NCBI GenBank assembly: GCA_031285815.1
Contig: JAITVM010000169.1
Coordinates: 1-18,697 of the forward strand
Reading direction: 5' to 3'
Origin: Clostridiales bacterium
GTDB lineage: Bacteria > Bacillota > Clostridia > Lachnospirales > JAITVM01
Length of the DNA stretch: 18,697 nt
Position numbers and translations under genes: made by a program
Shown here: positions 1 to 7,647 of the stretch, in pieces
How the letters are laid out: every line of letters starts with the position of its first letter
Numbering within the stretch: position 1 is the first letter of the stretch
Notes under the pieces: model-generated
The model's database searches: none
The model's input: only the letters and a program-made list of their open reading frames with translations
What the model was told of the DNA's origin: nothing

Positions 1-1014
1 TTCTTTATTGTTTAGCTCATTTAAAAAACTATATAAAGTTGTAGTTTTGCCGCAGCCTGTAGGGCCGGCAACAATAACCATGCCATGGGGCGATTGTAAA
101 ATTTTATTCAGCTTCGCTATATCGCCTTCAAAAAAGCCTAAATTATTTTTATCTATGTACGCTTTAGATGAATATATTATACGGATGACAGCCTTTTCAC
201 CAAAAATAGTTGGAATAACCGCAACCCTTATATCAATCTTCCCGTTCTCTTTAAATATGTGGAAATGCCCTTCTTGGGGGAGCCTTTTTTCTGAGATATC
301 CAAGTTCCCCATTATTTTAAGCCTAGAAATCAAACTTAAGTGCATCCCAATGTCCAATACTTCAAATTCTTTTAATGAGCCGTCTACACGGTACCTGATG
401 CGCAAAGTAGTTTCATATGGCTCGATATGTATATCGCTTGCCCTTAATAAGTACGCTGACTCTAATAAAGAGTCTATTATCTTAACTGTCGGCGAATTTT
501 GCACTTCTTCCCTGAACGATGCCTGCGAGCTATATTTTATGTTCTCCCCCTCAGAAGACAGAAACTGTGTTTCATTGAAATTTATAGAATCTGATAAGTA
601 ATATAGGTTAATAAGGTTTTTTAGTTGGGGCTGCTCCGCTAAAAGGGGTATTATATTTAAATTTGTGATCAAAGACAAATTATCCACACTGTCATTATCG
701 AGGGGGTTACCCATCGCAACATAAAGGTTGCCACCATCCCTCTTAATTGGCAGGGCGTTATACTTGCGTGCCGTTTCATGGTTAATTTCAGAAATAATAT
801 TATCCGCATTATCAAAATTATTTAAATCAAATGAATCTATAGCATAATTATCATAAAGGGCTTTTTTTATACGCCCAAAATCAAAACCATACTCATTTAG
901 CAACTGAACGGCAGCCTTCTTTTCTTCAACGTGCCTTTTGGAAAGTTCATCATATGTATTTTGCGAAATGTAGTTTAAATTTAAAAAAACCCTGAATAGC
1001 GAATCGTCTATCAA
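1..1014 (-). CDS. GspE/PilB-type secretion or type IV pilus assembly ATPase, partial (C-terminus beyond window)
   Basis: Read on the minus strand, this gives 338 codons that stay open to the window edge, so the C-terminal catalytic half is missing. The first ~150 residues resemble the T2SSE N-terminal (MshEN-like) domain, with the typical stretch VAMGNPLDNDSVDNL. A GspE/PilB core follows, with ASDIHIEPYE and RYRVDGSL, and the Walker A motif GPTGCGKTTTLY lies at about residues 317-328. Members of this family are cytoplasmic hexameric ATPases that power type II secretion or type IV pilus assembly. The start chosen is TTG at 1014, preceded by a run of six G (GGGGGGAG) at a workable distance. An in-frame ATG at 1035 exists but has no Shine-Dalgarno site. 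No pilin or PilC gene is visible, so the system served cannot be decided here. Confidence 0.88.
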   Translation of the reverse strand, partial: MIDDSLFRVFLNLNYISQNTYDELSKRHVEEKKAAVQLLNEYGFDFGRIKKALYDNYAIDSFDLNNFDNADNIISEINHETARKYNALPIKRDGGNLYVAMGNPLDNDSVDNLSLITNLNIIPLLAEQPQLKNLINLYYLSDSINFNETQFLSSEGENIKYSSQASFREEVQNSPTVKIIDSLLESAYLLRASDIHIEPYETTLRIRYRVDGSLKEFEVLDIGMHLSLISRLKIMGNLDISEKRLPQEGHFHIFKENGKIDIRVAVIPTIFGEKAVIRIIYSSKAYIDKNNLGFFEGDIAKLNKILQSPHGMVIVAGPTGCGKTTTLYSFLNELNNKE

Positions 1015-1076
1015 TAACTCCCCCCTAATAAACATTTTGTAAAACAATGTTAAAAAACAGCAAATTTTCTAAATAG

Positions 1077-1105
1077 ACTTTAGCATATGATGGATAATTT
1101 GTAAA
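1077..1105 (-). promoter_or_regulatory. Candidate sigma-A promoter for the GspE/PilB gene
   Basis: On the minus strand TTTACA (1105-1100) is followed after exactly 17 nt by TAAAGT (1082-1077). The -10 box is preceded by TGC, giving an extended -10 element. The predicted start near 1070 leaves a leader of about 55 nt. The rest of the 1036-1250 divergent region is very AT-rich, and I see no convincing promoter for the vsr gene in it. Confidence 0.5.
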
Positions 1106-1250
1106 TAGTTTTTATGACATTTGTTTATTATTTTCCCATACATAACCATATATTTAAAATAAGAACCAAATGTCCATTTATTTTTATCTTTTTATTGAGT
1201 GTATTTATGTGTTAAACTAAAACCTAATATAAAACAAGGGGGGCTTGGGT

Positions 1251-1715
1251 ATGGGTAGCCCTATATTGCCCACAGATATCAAACGCCGCCGTACAATGAG
1301 CCATATTAAAAATAAAGATACCTCTATAGAATTAATACTCCGGAAAGCTTTGTGGCGCCAAGGCACCCGGTACAGAAAAAATTATAACGCCCTACCGGGC
1401 GTACCAGACATAGTTATTACTAAATACAAAATAGCTATATTTTGTGATGGTGAATTTTGGCACGGCAAAAACTGGGCGGATAAGAAAACAAGAATTAAAA
1501 ACAACAGGGAGTACTGGGTCAGTAAAATTGAACGTAACATAATGAGGGACCGTGAGGCGGAAAAGCAGCTCCGGTTCATGGGTTGGTCTGTTATACGCTT
1601 TTGGGGCAGCGATATCCGGAATAATTTGAAAAATTGCCTTGAAAGCATTAACGAAATGATATTTGAAGGTAAATTGAGCCAGCATAACAGCAGTTGTGGG
1701 CATATCGATGGTTAG
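1251..1715 (+). CDS. vsr: Very-short-patch-repair (Vsr) family endonuclease, solitary
   Basis: This 154-residue protein has the Vsr fold signature. It starts with a basic N-terminus RRRTMSHIKNKDTSIE (E27), followed by LPGVPDIV (D53, the PD catalytic aspartate). It continues with IAIFCDGEFWHG (W70, H71), then YWVSKIERNIMRDR and the closing LGW-like GWSVIRFW. E. coli Vsr nicks 5' of T in T:G mismatches formed by deamination of 5-methylcytosine. Start: ATG at 1251 lies 7 nt after a GGGGGG Shine-Dalgarno run (1238-1243); a TTG at 1245 is also in frame but too close to it. Against E. coli Vsr, the positions of His64 and the four zinc ligands (Cys66, His71, Cys73, Cys117) hold D66, E68, K73, W75 and S120. 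No cytosine methyltransferase is encoded in the window. A general PD-(D/E)XK nuclease role is possible. Confidence 0.82.
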   Translation: MGSPILPTDIKRRRTMSHIKNKDTSIELILRKALWRQGTRYRKNYNALPGVPDIVITKYKIAIFCDGEFWHGKNWADKKTRIKNNREYWVSKIERNIMRDREAEKQLRFMGWSVIRFWGSDIRNNLKNCLESINEMIFEGKLSQHNSSCGHIDG

Positions 1716-1753
1716 CCGCTTATAAAACGGCCCTGGAAAATATTATGCCTCAT

Positions 1754-1778
1754 AAAAAAACTACTGTTACAACAGTAG
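1754..1778 (-). terminator. Rho-independent terminator of the XRE regulator gene
   Basis: Read on the minus strand, the stem CTACTGTT / AACAGTAG (1778-1771 and 1768-1761) closes on a very short loop. It is followed directly by seven U residues (1760-1754). It lies just past the stop of the XRE gene and points into the convergent vsr gene. There is no T-run on the plus strand. Confidence 0.7.
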
Positions 1779-1802
1779 CAGTAGCTATGAAATCAAAATA
1801 AA

Positions 1803-2177
1803 TTATTCAGAATAAGTATGTTTGAGCTGTTTTAGGCTCCTTATAATAGAAATGATAAAATCGAGCTCAGAACCGTCTAAATTATAAAGCAAACTATTAA
1901 TAGTCTCAAGCCTTGCTTTATAATTTTGGTTTTCTTTGTTTTCAGATAGGTTTGAATAATTAGAACGGTTTGTATTTATTAACGAATCAATTGACACAGA
2001 AAAAATTTCGGATATCTTAATGAGGTTTTTTACGCTTGCTCCACGTTGGCCACGTTCAATAAGGCCGACAAAAGCTGAAGAAAGCTCTAGCATTTCAGCA
2101 AGCTCCTCAATGGATATGTTCCGGGATATACGCTCATAACGTATATTCGCACCGATTTGCTTCTTTAAGTTTGACAT
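1803..2177 (-). CDS. XRE-family helix-turn-helix transcriptional regulator
   Basis: This is a 124-residue protein. A classical Cro/C1-type helix-turn-helix occupies about residues 6-62: IGANIRYERISRNISIEELA, then SSAFVGLIERGQRGASVKNL, then the closing helix ISEIFSVSIDSLI. A short tail follows that is Asn/Ser/Lys-rich in the middle and ends in a helical stretch (LDFIISIIRSLKQL) that could serve dimerisation. No ligand-binding domain is present. Start: ATG at 2177 with GAGGAG six nt upstream. It sits convergent to vsr and downstream of purE in the same direction, but 165 nt apart, so it is probably a separate unit. Its target is unknown; autoregulation is plausible because of the dyad in its leader. 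A relation to the neighbouring vsr, as with restriction-modification controller proteins, is only a guess. Confidence 0.88.
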   Translation of the reverse strand: MSNLKKQIGANIRYERISRNISIEELAEMLELSSAFVGLIERGQRGASVKNLIKISEIFSVSIDSLINTNRSNYSNLSENKENQNYKARLETINSLLYNLDGSELDFIISIIRSLKQLKHTYSE

Positions 2178-2189
2178 AATATACTCCTC

Positions 2190-2249
2190 GCATTAGCATT
2201 CAAGTAATCTAAATTTAATGCAAAATAACTTAAAACTATCCCCATTATA
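2190..2249 (-). promoter_or_regulatory. Candidate promoter -10 and dyad upstream of the XRE gene
   Basis: On the minus strand a perfect TATAAT (2249-2244) lies about 70 nt ahead of the XRE start codon, with no good -35 box. Between it and the start codon is the dyad GCATTA/TAATGC (2190-2195 and 2216-2221), which could be an operator or a small leader hairpin. The 2178-2342 gap holds nothing else I can call. Confidence 0.3.
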
Positions 2250-2342
2250 TAATAATATAACACAAAAATTTATGCTAGGCACTACATGATTATATTAACC
2301 TTAAAACAATAAGGAATTTTTTATACCACTCCAATTTTTTTA

Positions 2343-2831
2343 TTATTCTTGGCTACCCTTTTCCAATTTCGAGTTTTTATATAAAACAAGGTCTTTAAGG
2401 CTATCTTTAAATGACATTAATTTATCATACAAACCAGTGTCATTAACCGCCAATATTTGTGCAGCCAATAACCCTGCGTTCCTTGCACCATCTATAGCTA
2501 CAGTTGCAACAGGCACGCCGGCAGGCATCTGAACTATCGAATATAAAGAATCTAAACCCCCAAGTGCGGTAGCCTTAACCGGCACGCCTATTACAGGCAC
2601 AGCAGTAAGTGACGCGACCATACCGGGAAGATGGGCTGCACCGCCTGCCCCCGCAATAATAACATCAATATTATTTTCTTTAGCCCGTTTTGCATAATTA
2701 AACATTATCTCAGGGGTCCTATGCGCCGAAATAATTTTCATTTCATATGGGATATCTAATTTTCTTAAAACCTCAGCAGCGGCCTCCATTACATAGAGGT
2801 CAGAATCGCTACCCATAATAATGCTAACCAT
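2343..2831 (-). CDS. purE: N5-carboxyaminoimidazole ribonucleotide mutase (PurE, class I)
   Basis: PurE moves the carboxyl group of N5-CAIR to give CAIR in de novo purine synthesis, acting on the product of PurK. The 162-residue length is normal for a bacterial PurE. The family signatures are all present in order: GSDSD near the N-terminus (phosphate binding), ISAHRTPE, AGAGGAAHLPGM, and the C-terminal PAGVPVATVAIDGARNAGLL. The SAHR and AGGAAHL histidine region and the presence of an adjacent purK indicate class I rather than the AIR carboxylase class II. Start: ATG at 2831 with GGGAGGA six nt upstream. It lies 30 nt downstream of purK, so the two form one transcript, in purK-purE order rather than the more common purE-purK. 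Confidence 0.97.
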   Translation of the reverse strand: MVSIIMGSDSDLYVMEAAAEVLRKLDIPYEMKIISAHRTPEIMFNYAKRAKENNIDVIIAGAGGAAHLPGMVASLTAVPVIGVPVKATALGGLDSLYSIVQMPAGVPVATVAIDGARNAGLLAAQILAVNDTGLYDKLMSFKDSLKDLVLYKNSKLEKGSQE

Positions 2832-2861
2832 AAGCTATCCTCCCTTTCTATCTACAAATAT

Positions 2862-4007
2862 CTAGCATCTTTTGTTTATACCTAAATAATTTTTACACAA
2901 ATTAGAGATTTTTTTACATTCTTCTAAAGAAGAGCCACAAATCGTAACATGCCCTAATTTCCTTTTAGGGGTAGAAACCGATTTTCCATAAATGTGGGCT
3001 TTAACAGACCCAAATGTCAGCATGTCCTCCACCCCATCGTAAACAGGTTCCCCTATGTAACCTTCTTTTCCTAAAATATTAAGCATTACGGCAGGCCTAA
3101 TTAAATTTGGGTAACCAAGTGGCAAACCAACAACTGCGCGGATATGGTTCTCAAATTGGCTTGTAATACAAGCTTCAATCGTATAATGGCCAGAATTATG
3201 GGGCCTTGGCGCAACTTCATTTACATAAACATCCCCATCTTCTGTAACAAACATTTCAACACAAAACATACCGACACCATCAAAAGCTTCCATGACTTTA
3301 TACGCAAGCCCCGAAGCCTTCTTAGATGTTTCAATAGAAATATCTGCTGGCACAAAAGTCTCCGTTAAAATATTATCTTCATGTATGTTTTCAGCCACTG
3401 GGTAAACAACTACCTCGCCTTTTTGCCCCCTACACGCAAGGACAGAAATTTCTTTTTTAAAATTAATAAACTGCTCAGCCATTAAGCTGCCTTGCCCTAA
3501 AGCTTCTAGGGCACACTCTATGTCCGCAGGGTTTTTAATTAAATAATTACCCTTCCCGTCATAACCGCCAAAACAGGTTTTTAATACTATAGCCTTATAC
3601 TCGTCAAGTACGCTTTGCAAGCTGCTTACACTATCAATAAGTTTAAAGGCAGGGGTTGGTATCCCTAATTCCATTAAACGCATTTTTTGGCTATATTTAT
3701 CTTGAATAATTTTTAATGATGTGGCGGTCGGAAAAACCTGCTTATTTTGAGATTCTAATTGAATTAATGCATCTACGCCGATATGTTCAAGCTCATAAGT
3801 TATGGTATCAACTTTTTCAGCTAATTCCATAATCGCCTTGCTATCGTCAAAAGGCTTAATGATATGGTAATCGCAAATACTATGGCATGGGCACTCGCTA
3901 GATGGGTCCAAAACTACCACATATACCCCAAGTTTCTTCGCTTCGGCAATCATCATTTTGCCAAGCTGCCCCCCACCGATTATACCTAGCCTTATTTTCC
4001 AATCCAA
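2862..4007 (-). CDS. purK: 5-(carboxyamino)imidazole ribonucleotide synthase (PurK)
   Basis: PurK is an ATP-grasp enzyme that makes N5-CAIR from AIR, bicarbonate and ATP, feeding PurE. The 381-residue protein opens with the glycine-rich IRLGIIGGGQLGKMMIAEAKKLG. It contains the ATP-grasp segments IVLKTCFGGYDGKGNYLI, SLMAEQFINFKKEISVL and VGMFCVEMFVTEDGDVYVNEVAPRPHNSGH, the last carrying the metal-binding acidic residues. The C-terminal domain begins near LGHVTICG. Start: TTG at 4007 with AGGTG eight nt upstream; no in-frame ATG lies ahead of the conserved IIGGGQLG. It is the first gene of purKE, with a promoter at 4096-4124. Confidence 0.96.
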   Translation of the reverse strand: MDWKIRLGIIGGGQLGKMMIAEAKKLGVYVVVLDPSSECPCHSICDYHIIKPFDDSKAIMELAEKVDTITYELEHIGVDALIQLESQNKQVFPTATSLKIIQDKYSQKMRLMELGIPTPAFKLIDSVSSLQSVLDEYKAIVLKTCFGGYDGKGNYLIKNPADIECALEALGQGSLMAEQFINFKKEISVLACRGQKGEVVVYPVAENIHEDNILTETFVPADISIETSKKASGLAYKVMEAFDGVGMFCVEMFVTEDGDVYVNEVAPRPHNSGHYTIEACITSQFENHIRAVVGLPLGYPNLIRPAVMLNILGKEGYIGEPVYDGVEDMLTFGSVKAHIYGKSVSTPKRKLGHVTICGSSLEECKKISNLCKNYLGINKRC

Positions 4008-4035
4008 AAATGGTTCACCTCAATTGCCAATATAA

Positions 4036-4072
4036 AAGCTATTTTTTAATTTGAATTAAAGTTAAATAGCTT
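4036..4072 (-). repeat. Long inverted repeat / hairpin in the purK leader
   Basis: Outer arms AAGCTATTT (4036-4044) and AAATAGCTT (4064-4072) are perfectly complementary. Inside them TTTAATT and AATTAAA also pair, leaving only a 3-nt bulge. It lies between the predicted purK promoter and the start codon, so the RNA would fold into a long, A/U-rich stem. It does not resemble the purine riboswitch: I see no conserved three-way junction sequence. Function unknown. Confidence 0.55.
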
Positions 4073-4095
4073 ATTGTAAATAGTACATTGTTATA

Positions 4096-4124
4096 AGTAT
4101 AGTTAATTAATATTAATATGTAAA
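4096..4124 (-). promoter_or_regulatory. Sigma-A promoter of purKE
   Basis: On the minus strand TTTACA (4124-4119) is followed by a 17-nt spacer and TATACT (4101-4096), which is close to the consensus. The expected transcription start near 4089 would give an ~80-nt leader containing the 4036-4072 hairpin. I did not find a PurR-like box. Confidence 0.65.
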
Positions 4125-4219
4125 TATTATTTACCAAAAATCATCATAACATTTTATGGAAAGTTTTTCGGTGAAATTAAGGTTTTCAGCTAATCATTTA
4201 ACTTTATATAATTCATATT

Positions 4220-4234
4220 TATGATATAATCATA
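4220..4234 (+). promoter_or_regulatory. Extended -10 promoter for the ftsK-recX operon, inside a dyad
   Basis: TGATATAAT (4222-4230) is a perfect -10 with the TGn extension; the -35 region (CTTTAT at 17 nt) is poor, as is typical of extended -10 promoters. The -10 lies within a perfect dyad TATGAT-ATA-ATCATA (4220-4234), which might bind a regulator or simply reflect A/T composition. The leader to ftsK would be about 130 nt. Confidence 0.5.
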
Positions 4235-4289
4235 TGGTATCCCTTCCTTCTATAAGCAAATCAATAAATGCAGCCTATGAATTCGAGCA

Positions 4290-4309
4290 TGGTGAATGGG
4301 CATTCACCA
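4290..4309 (+). repeat. Perfect 20-bp palindrome in the ftsK leader
   Basis: TGGTGAATGGGCATTCACCA has 9-bp arms around GG. As RNA it would form an 8-bp stem with a GGGC tetraloop. It is followed by ACTTTTAATT, a weak U-tract, so it could be an attenuator-like hairpin; as DNA it could be an operator. It lies about 60 nt downstream of the predicted promoter and 58 nt ahead of the ftsK start. Confidence 0.6.
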
Positions 4310-4367
4310 AACTTTTAATTATATGTATTTAACAATGAGGTAAGATAATTGTTTCGAGGTGGATAAA

Positions 4368-6797
4368 ATGGGTGATATTAACAATAAGAAAAATCTTAAA
4401 GTCAAGGAGCTTCTTTTAAACTTGCAAGAAGAGGATGAAAAAGTTAAACTTGTAGAAAAAAAGACCAGCACTAATACTTATATCGGAATAATCGGCATGG
4501 TGGTTGGCCTTATATTATTTATTATTGTCTACAGCAATAATACCGGTTATATGGGCCAAATGTTTTTTGCGTTTTTAAGTATGCTTTTTGGTAGGGGCTC
4601 TTATTTATTGCCCCTTATAATAATTGGGTTCTCAATATATTATTTTGTAAAAAAGGATACAATAAAAACTGAAAAAACAATATACCTGTTATTGATATTT
4701 GTTATTCTGGTAGCCAGTTTCCATGTCGCTTCAGTAGACGTTGATACAATAGTCCAAAAACCTTTCGGTGATGCAGTAAAAGACACTACAAGTATATCTG
4801 GCGGGATTTTTGGTTCTGTTATCGGCACTGTTGAGATGATGTTTTTTGGCCAGCCGGGTACAATATTCTTTAACATAGCTATACTTATAATGCTAATTTC
4901 CCTTATGTCAGGCAGGGCACTTATTACTTTTTGGTTATTCTTTATAGCTACAATAAAGCGTGAACTTGATAAAATCTTTGACTCTAAACCAGAATACGAT
5001 TATGACGGCGACGGCCCTGAGGAACATACAAGAAAAAAAGGCGGCAGCGGTTTATTTGATTTTGTAATTGGCAACTATGATGACGATGACAGCCATACAC
5101 ATACCCCCCCTGATGATGGCTATATGGAGGAGGAATTTATCCTTCCCGGCGAATTTAGTAGGGGGTATGCTAAAAAAGCCCCTGAACCTGCCAAGCCGTC
5201 TCCTGCCGGACCCGCCCCAACAGGTACTACTGGCCCAATGGATACTACCCCAATGGATGTTACAGATGAGGAAATATATAGTTCGTCGGCATCCCTCCTG
5301 GCCCCTGATGAAGCCTGGCCAGAAGAAATTAGTGAAGGCTCTGGCCTTTACAGGTTCCCGCCCCTGGAGTTAATAAAAAAGAACCCCGGCAACTTTAGCC
5401 GGAATATAAAATCCCAAATAGAGGACACAAAAAATAAACTACAAAAAACTTTAAAATCTTTTGGGGTAAACGCAATAGTTACTGATGCATATAAGGGGCC
5501 GACTGTTACCCGCTACGAAATATCGCCTGGGGAAGGTGTTAAAGTAAGCCGTATTTCAAGCTTATCAGATGATATAGCCTTAAACTTGGCCGCACCTGCA
5601 ATTAGGATTGAAGCACCTATCCCAGGGAAGCCGGTAATCGGCATTGAAATACCAAACAAGGAGCCCCAAACAGTTTACTTAAGGGAAATCATTGAAAGCA
5701 CAGCATATAAAAACTTCCCAGCAAAACTAAGTTTTGCAATAGGTAAAGACATAGAAGGCAACGAAGTAGTATCAGATATTTCAAAAATGCCCCATCTTCT
5801 GATTGCGGGTGCTACAGGTTCCGGCAAGTCCGTTTGTATAAACACGTTAATCATTAGTATTTTATACAAAGCCACGCCGGATGAAGTAAAGTTATTGATG
5901 GTCGACCCAAAAGTTGTAGAATTAAGCGTGTACAACGGGATCCCGCATTTATTAATCCCCGTGGTGACAGACCCAAAAAAAGCCGCAGGGGCCCTTAACT
6001 GGGCAGTCAGGGAAATGGCAGACCGCTATAATTTATTTTCAAATTCCGGCGTCAGGGATATAACCGGTTATAACAACAAAATCAGGAATGACAAAAACGC
6101 CAGCCTGATGCCAAATATTGTTATAATTATAGACGAGCTTGCTGACCTTATGATGACTGCACAAAATGAAGTCGAAGACTCTATCGGCAGGCTGGCACAA
6201 ATGGCTAGGGCTGCAGGGCTGCATTTAATAATTGCCACACAGCGCCCTTCCGTCGATGTCATTACCGGGGTAATTAAAGCAAACATACCATCAAGGCTGG
6301 CGTTTGCAGTTTCCTCCGGTACAGATTCAAGGACAATTTTGGACATGGTCGGCGCCGAAAAATTATTAGGCAAAGGCGATATGCTATTCTACCCAATGGG
6401 CATGAGTAAGCCACAAAGGATCCAAGGGGCATTTGTCTCGGATAAAGAAGTAGAATCTGTCGTTGCGTTCTTTAACCGTGAAGGCAAAACAGAATATAAC
6501 GAAGATATGATTACCAGCATAACTTCTACAGGTTCATCCAAAAAAGAGAAAGAAAAAGAGCCGCATGAAGAAGTTGACGAGTTTTTTGAGGACGCCATGG
6601 CGTTTGTTATATCCAAACAAAAAGCTTCAATATCACTAATCCAGCGCCAATTCCGGGTTGGGTATAACCGGGCGGCCAGAATAATCGAAGGGCTTGAGCA
6701 GCTTGGCGTTATAGGGCACGAAGAAGGCAGCAAGCCTAGAAAAGTGCTTTGGGCACTTAATGATTTTGAAAACTATAAAAGGTCAAAAGGGGATTGA
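4368..6797 (+). CDS. ftsK: FtsK/SpoIIIE-family DNA translocase
   Basis: FtsK/SpoIIIE is a septum-anchored, ATP-driven double-stranded DNA pump that clears chromosomes from division or sporulation septa. This 809-residue protein has the full plan: several N-terminal membrane segments (from about residue 37 to 200), an acidic and then Pro/Thr-rich linker (about 205-330), and the motor. The motor carries Walker A GATGSGKS at residues 481-488 and Walker B IIIIDELADLM. The C-terminal winged-helix gamma domain (about 735-795, ASISLIQRQFRVGYNRAARI) reads orienting sequences in relatives. The length and gene position fit the SpoIIIE-like clostridial type. Start: ATG 4368, five nt after GAGGTGG; a GTG at 4359 falls inside that site. 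It is first in a run of seven genes, with folD four nt downstream. Confidence 0.96.
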   Translation: MGDINNKKNLKVKELLLNLQEEDEKVKLVEKKTSTNTYIGIIGMVVGLILFIIVYSNNTGYMGQMFFAFLSMLFGRGSYLLPLIIIGFSIYYFVKKDTIKTEKTIYLLLIFVILVASFHVASVDVDTIVQKPFGDAVKDTTSISGGIFGSVIGTVEMMFFGQPGTIFFNIAILIMLISLMSGRALITFWLFFIATIKRELDKIFDSKPEYDYDGDGPEEHTRKKGGSGLFDFVIGNYDDDDSHTHTPPDDGYMEEEFILPGEFSRGYAKKAPEPAKPSPAGPAPTGTTGPMDTTPMDVTDEEIYSSSASLLAPDEAWPEEISEGSGLYRFPPLELIKKNPGNFSRNIKSQIEDTKNKLQKTLKSFGVNAIVTDAYKGPTVTRYEISPGEGVKVSRISSLSDDIALNLAAPAIRIEAPIPGKPVIGIEIPNKEPQTVYLREIIESTAYKNFPAKLSFAIGKDIEGNEVVSDISKMPHLLIAGATGSGKSVCINTLIISILYKATPDEVKLLMVDPKVVELSVYNGIPHLLIPVVTDPKKAAGALNWAVREMADRYNLFSNSGVRDITGYNNKIRNDKNASLMPNIVIIIDELADLMMTAQNEVEDSIGRLAQMARAAGLHLIIATQRPSVDVITGVIKANIPSRLAFAVSSGTDSRTILDMVGAEKLLGKGDMLFYPMGMSKPQRIQGAFVSDKEVESVVAFFNREGKTEYNEDMITSITSTGSSKKEKEKEPHEEVDEFFEDAMAFVISKQKASISLIQRQFRVGYNRAARIIEGLEQLGVIGHEEGSKPRKVLWALNDFENYKRSKGD

Positions 6798-6801
6798 ATA
6801 A

Positions 6802-7647
6802 ATGATTATTGATGGCAAAAAAATTTCCGGCATAATTAAAGAGGAAGTAAAGGAAGAGGCCGCTGAGCTTTTGAAGCTTGGCCTTAAACCCACCTTGGCT
6901 GTGGTCTTAGTAGGCCTTGACCCAGCTTCCATGGTTTATGTGAAAAACAAAAAACTTGCCTGCTCCCAAACAAATATTGGCTCAATTTCTTATGAGCTCC
7001 CCGAATCAACCACTGAAGAAGAACTTTTAAGTTTGATTGATAACCTAAACAACGACAAAAGCATAAACGGGGTTTTAGTTCAATTGCCGCTACCTGCACA
7101 TATCGATGAAAACAAAGTAATTTTAAAAATCAAACCTGAAAAAGATGTTGACTGCTTCCACCCTGTCAATGTTGGGCTTTTGCAAATGGGGGCCGGCTCA
7201 TTATTGCCGTGTACCCCGGCCGGCATTATAGAATTATTAAAGAGGTCTGGTATAGAAATAAGCGGAAAAAATTGTACAGTCGTCGGGCGGAGCAATATAG
7301 TCGGCAAACCTGTTGCCTCACTATTGCTTAAAGAAAATGCCACAGTTACAATAACCCATTCCAAAACAAAAAATTTATCGGAAATTTTACAAAATGCTGA
7401 TATAATAGTAGCAGCAATAGGCAAGGCTTGCTTTATAACACGTGAAATGGTTAAAGAAGGCGCCGTAATTATTGATGTAGGTATTAACCGCATAGGCGGC
7501 AAGCTATATGGGGATGTAGACTTTGAAGGCTTAGAGGGTAAAGCATCTTATATTACACCTGTACCGGGCGGCGTTGGCCCTATGACAATAGCAATGCTAA
7601 TGAAAAATTGCCTTAATGCCTGTAAGCAACAAAATAACAACATATAA
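6802..7647 (+). CDS. folD: Bifunctional methylene-THF dehydrogenase / methenyl-THF cyclohydrolase (FolD)
   Basis: FolD interconverts 5,10-methylene-, methenyl- and 10-formyl-tetrahydrofolate, supplying C1 units for purine synthesis. The length of 281 residues is normal. Visible motifs are the substrate segment MVYVKNKK (Y46 and the catalytic lysine at K50), VQLPLP, PEKDVDCFHPVNVG, the NAD(P)-binding GRSNIVGKPVASLLL, and the C-terminal PVPGGVGPMTIAMLM. Two small deviations: the usual second lysine of the YxxxKxK motif is Leu52, and the common DVDG is DVDC. Start: ATG at 6802 with AAGGGG about nine nt upstream, four nt after the ftsK stop, so translation is probably coupled. Its place between ftsK and rimO is unusual compared with the order I know from related bacteria. 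Confidence 0.95.
   Translation: MIIDGKKISGIIKEEVKEEAAELLKLGLKPTLAVVLVGLDPASMVYVKNKKLACSQTNIGSISYELPESTTEEELLSLIDNLNNDKSINGVLVQLPLPAHIDENKVILKIKPEKDVDCFHPVNVGLLQMGAGSLLPCTPAGIIELLKRSGIEISGKNCTVVGRSNIVGKPVASLLLKENATVTITHSKTKNLSEILQNADIIVAAIGKACFITREMVKEGAVIIDVGINRIGGKLYGDVDFEGLEGKASYITPVPGGVGPMTIAMLMKNCLNACKQQNNNI

Larger units (their letters stand above)
4008..4367. other. 360-nt divergent intergenic region between purK and ftsK
   Basis: It holds the purK promoter and leader hairpin on the left, the ftsK extended -10 promoter on the right, and the 20-bp palindrome in the ftsK leader. Between roughly 4125 and 4219 I see only AT-rich sequence without open frames or recognisable RNA structure. 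Confidence 0.6.

Noticed and set aside
1116..1174. 8-bp inverted repeat GACATTTG ... CAAATGTC upstream of vsr
   Set aside because: The arms are 43 nt apart in very AT-rich DNA; this is plausible by chance and has no tie to a promoter I trust.
2290..2342. Terminator after purE
   Set aside because: Only a weak CCTTA/TAAGG stem without a proper U-tract is present; not convincing.
4021..4260. Purine riboswitch or PurR box upstream of purK
   Set aside because: I looked on the minus strand for the conserved riboswitch junction sequences and for PurR-like sites and saw neither.
5068..5373. Overlapping plus-strand open frame inside ftsK, and many antisense frames within genes
   Set aside because: They lie inside well-supported conserved genes, have no ribosome sites or recognisable domains, and have unnatural composition (for example Pro/Leu-rich), so they are shadows of the real frames.
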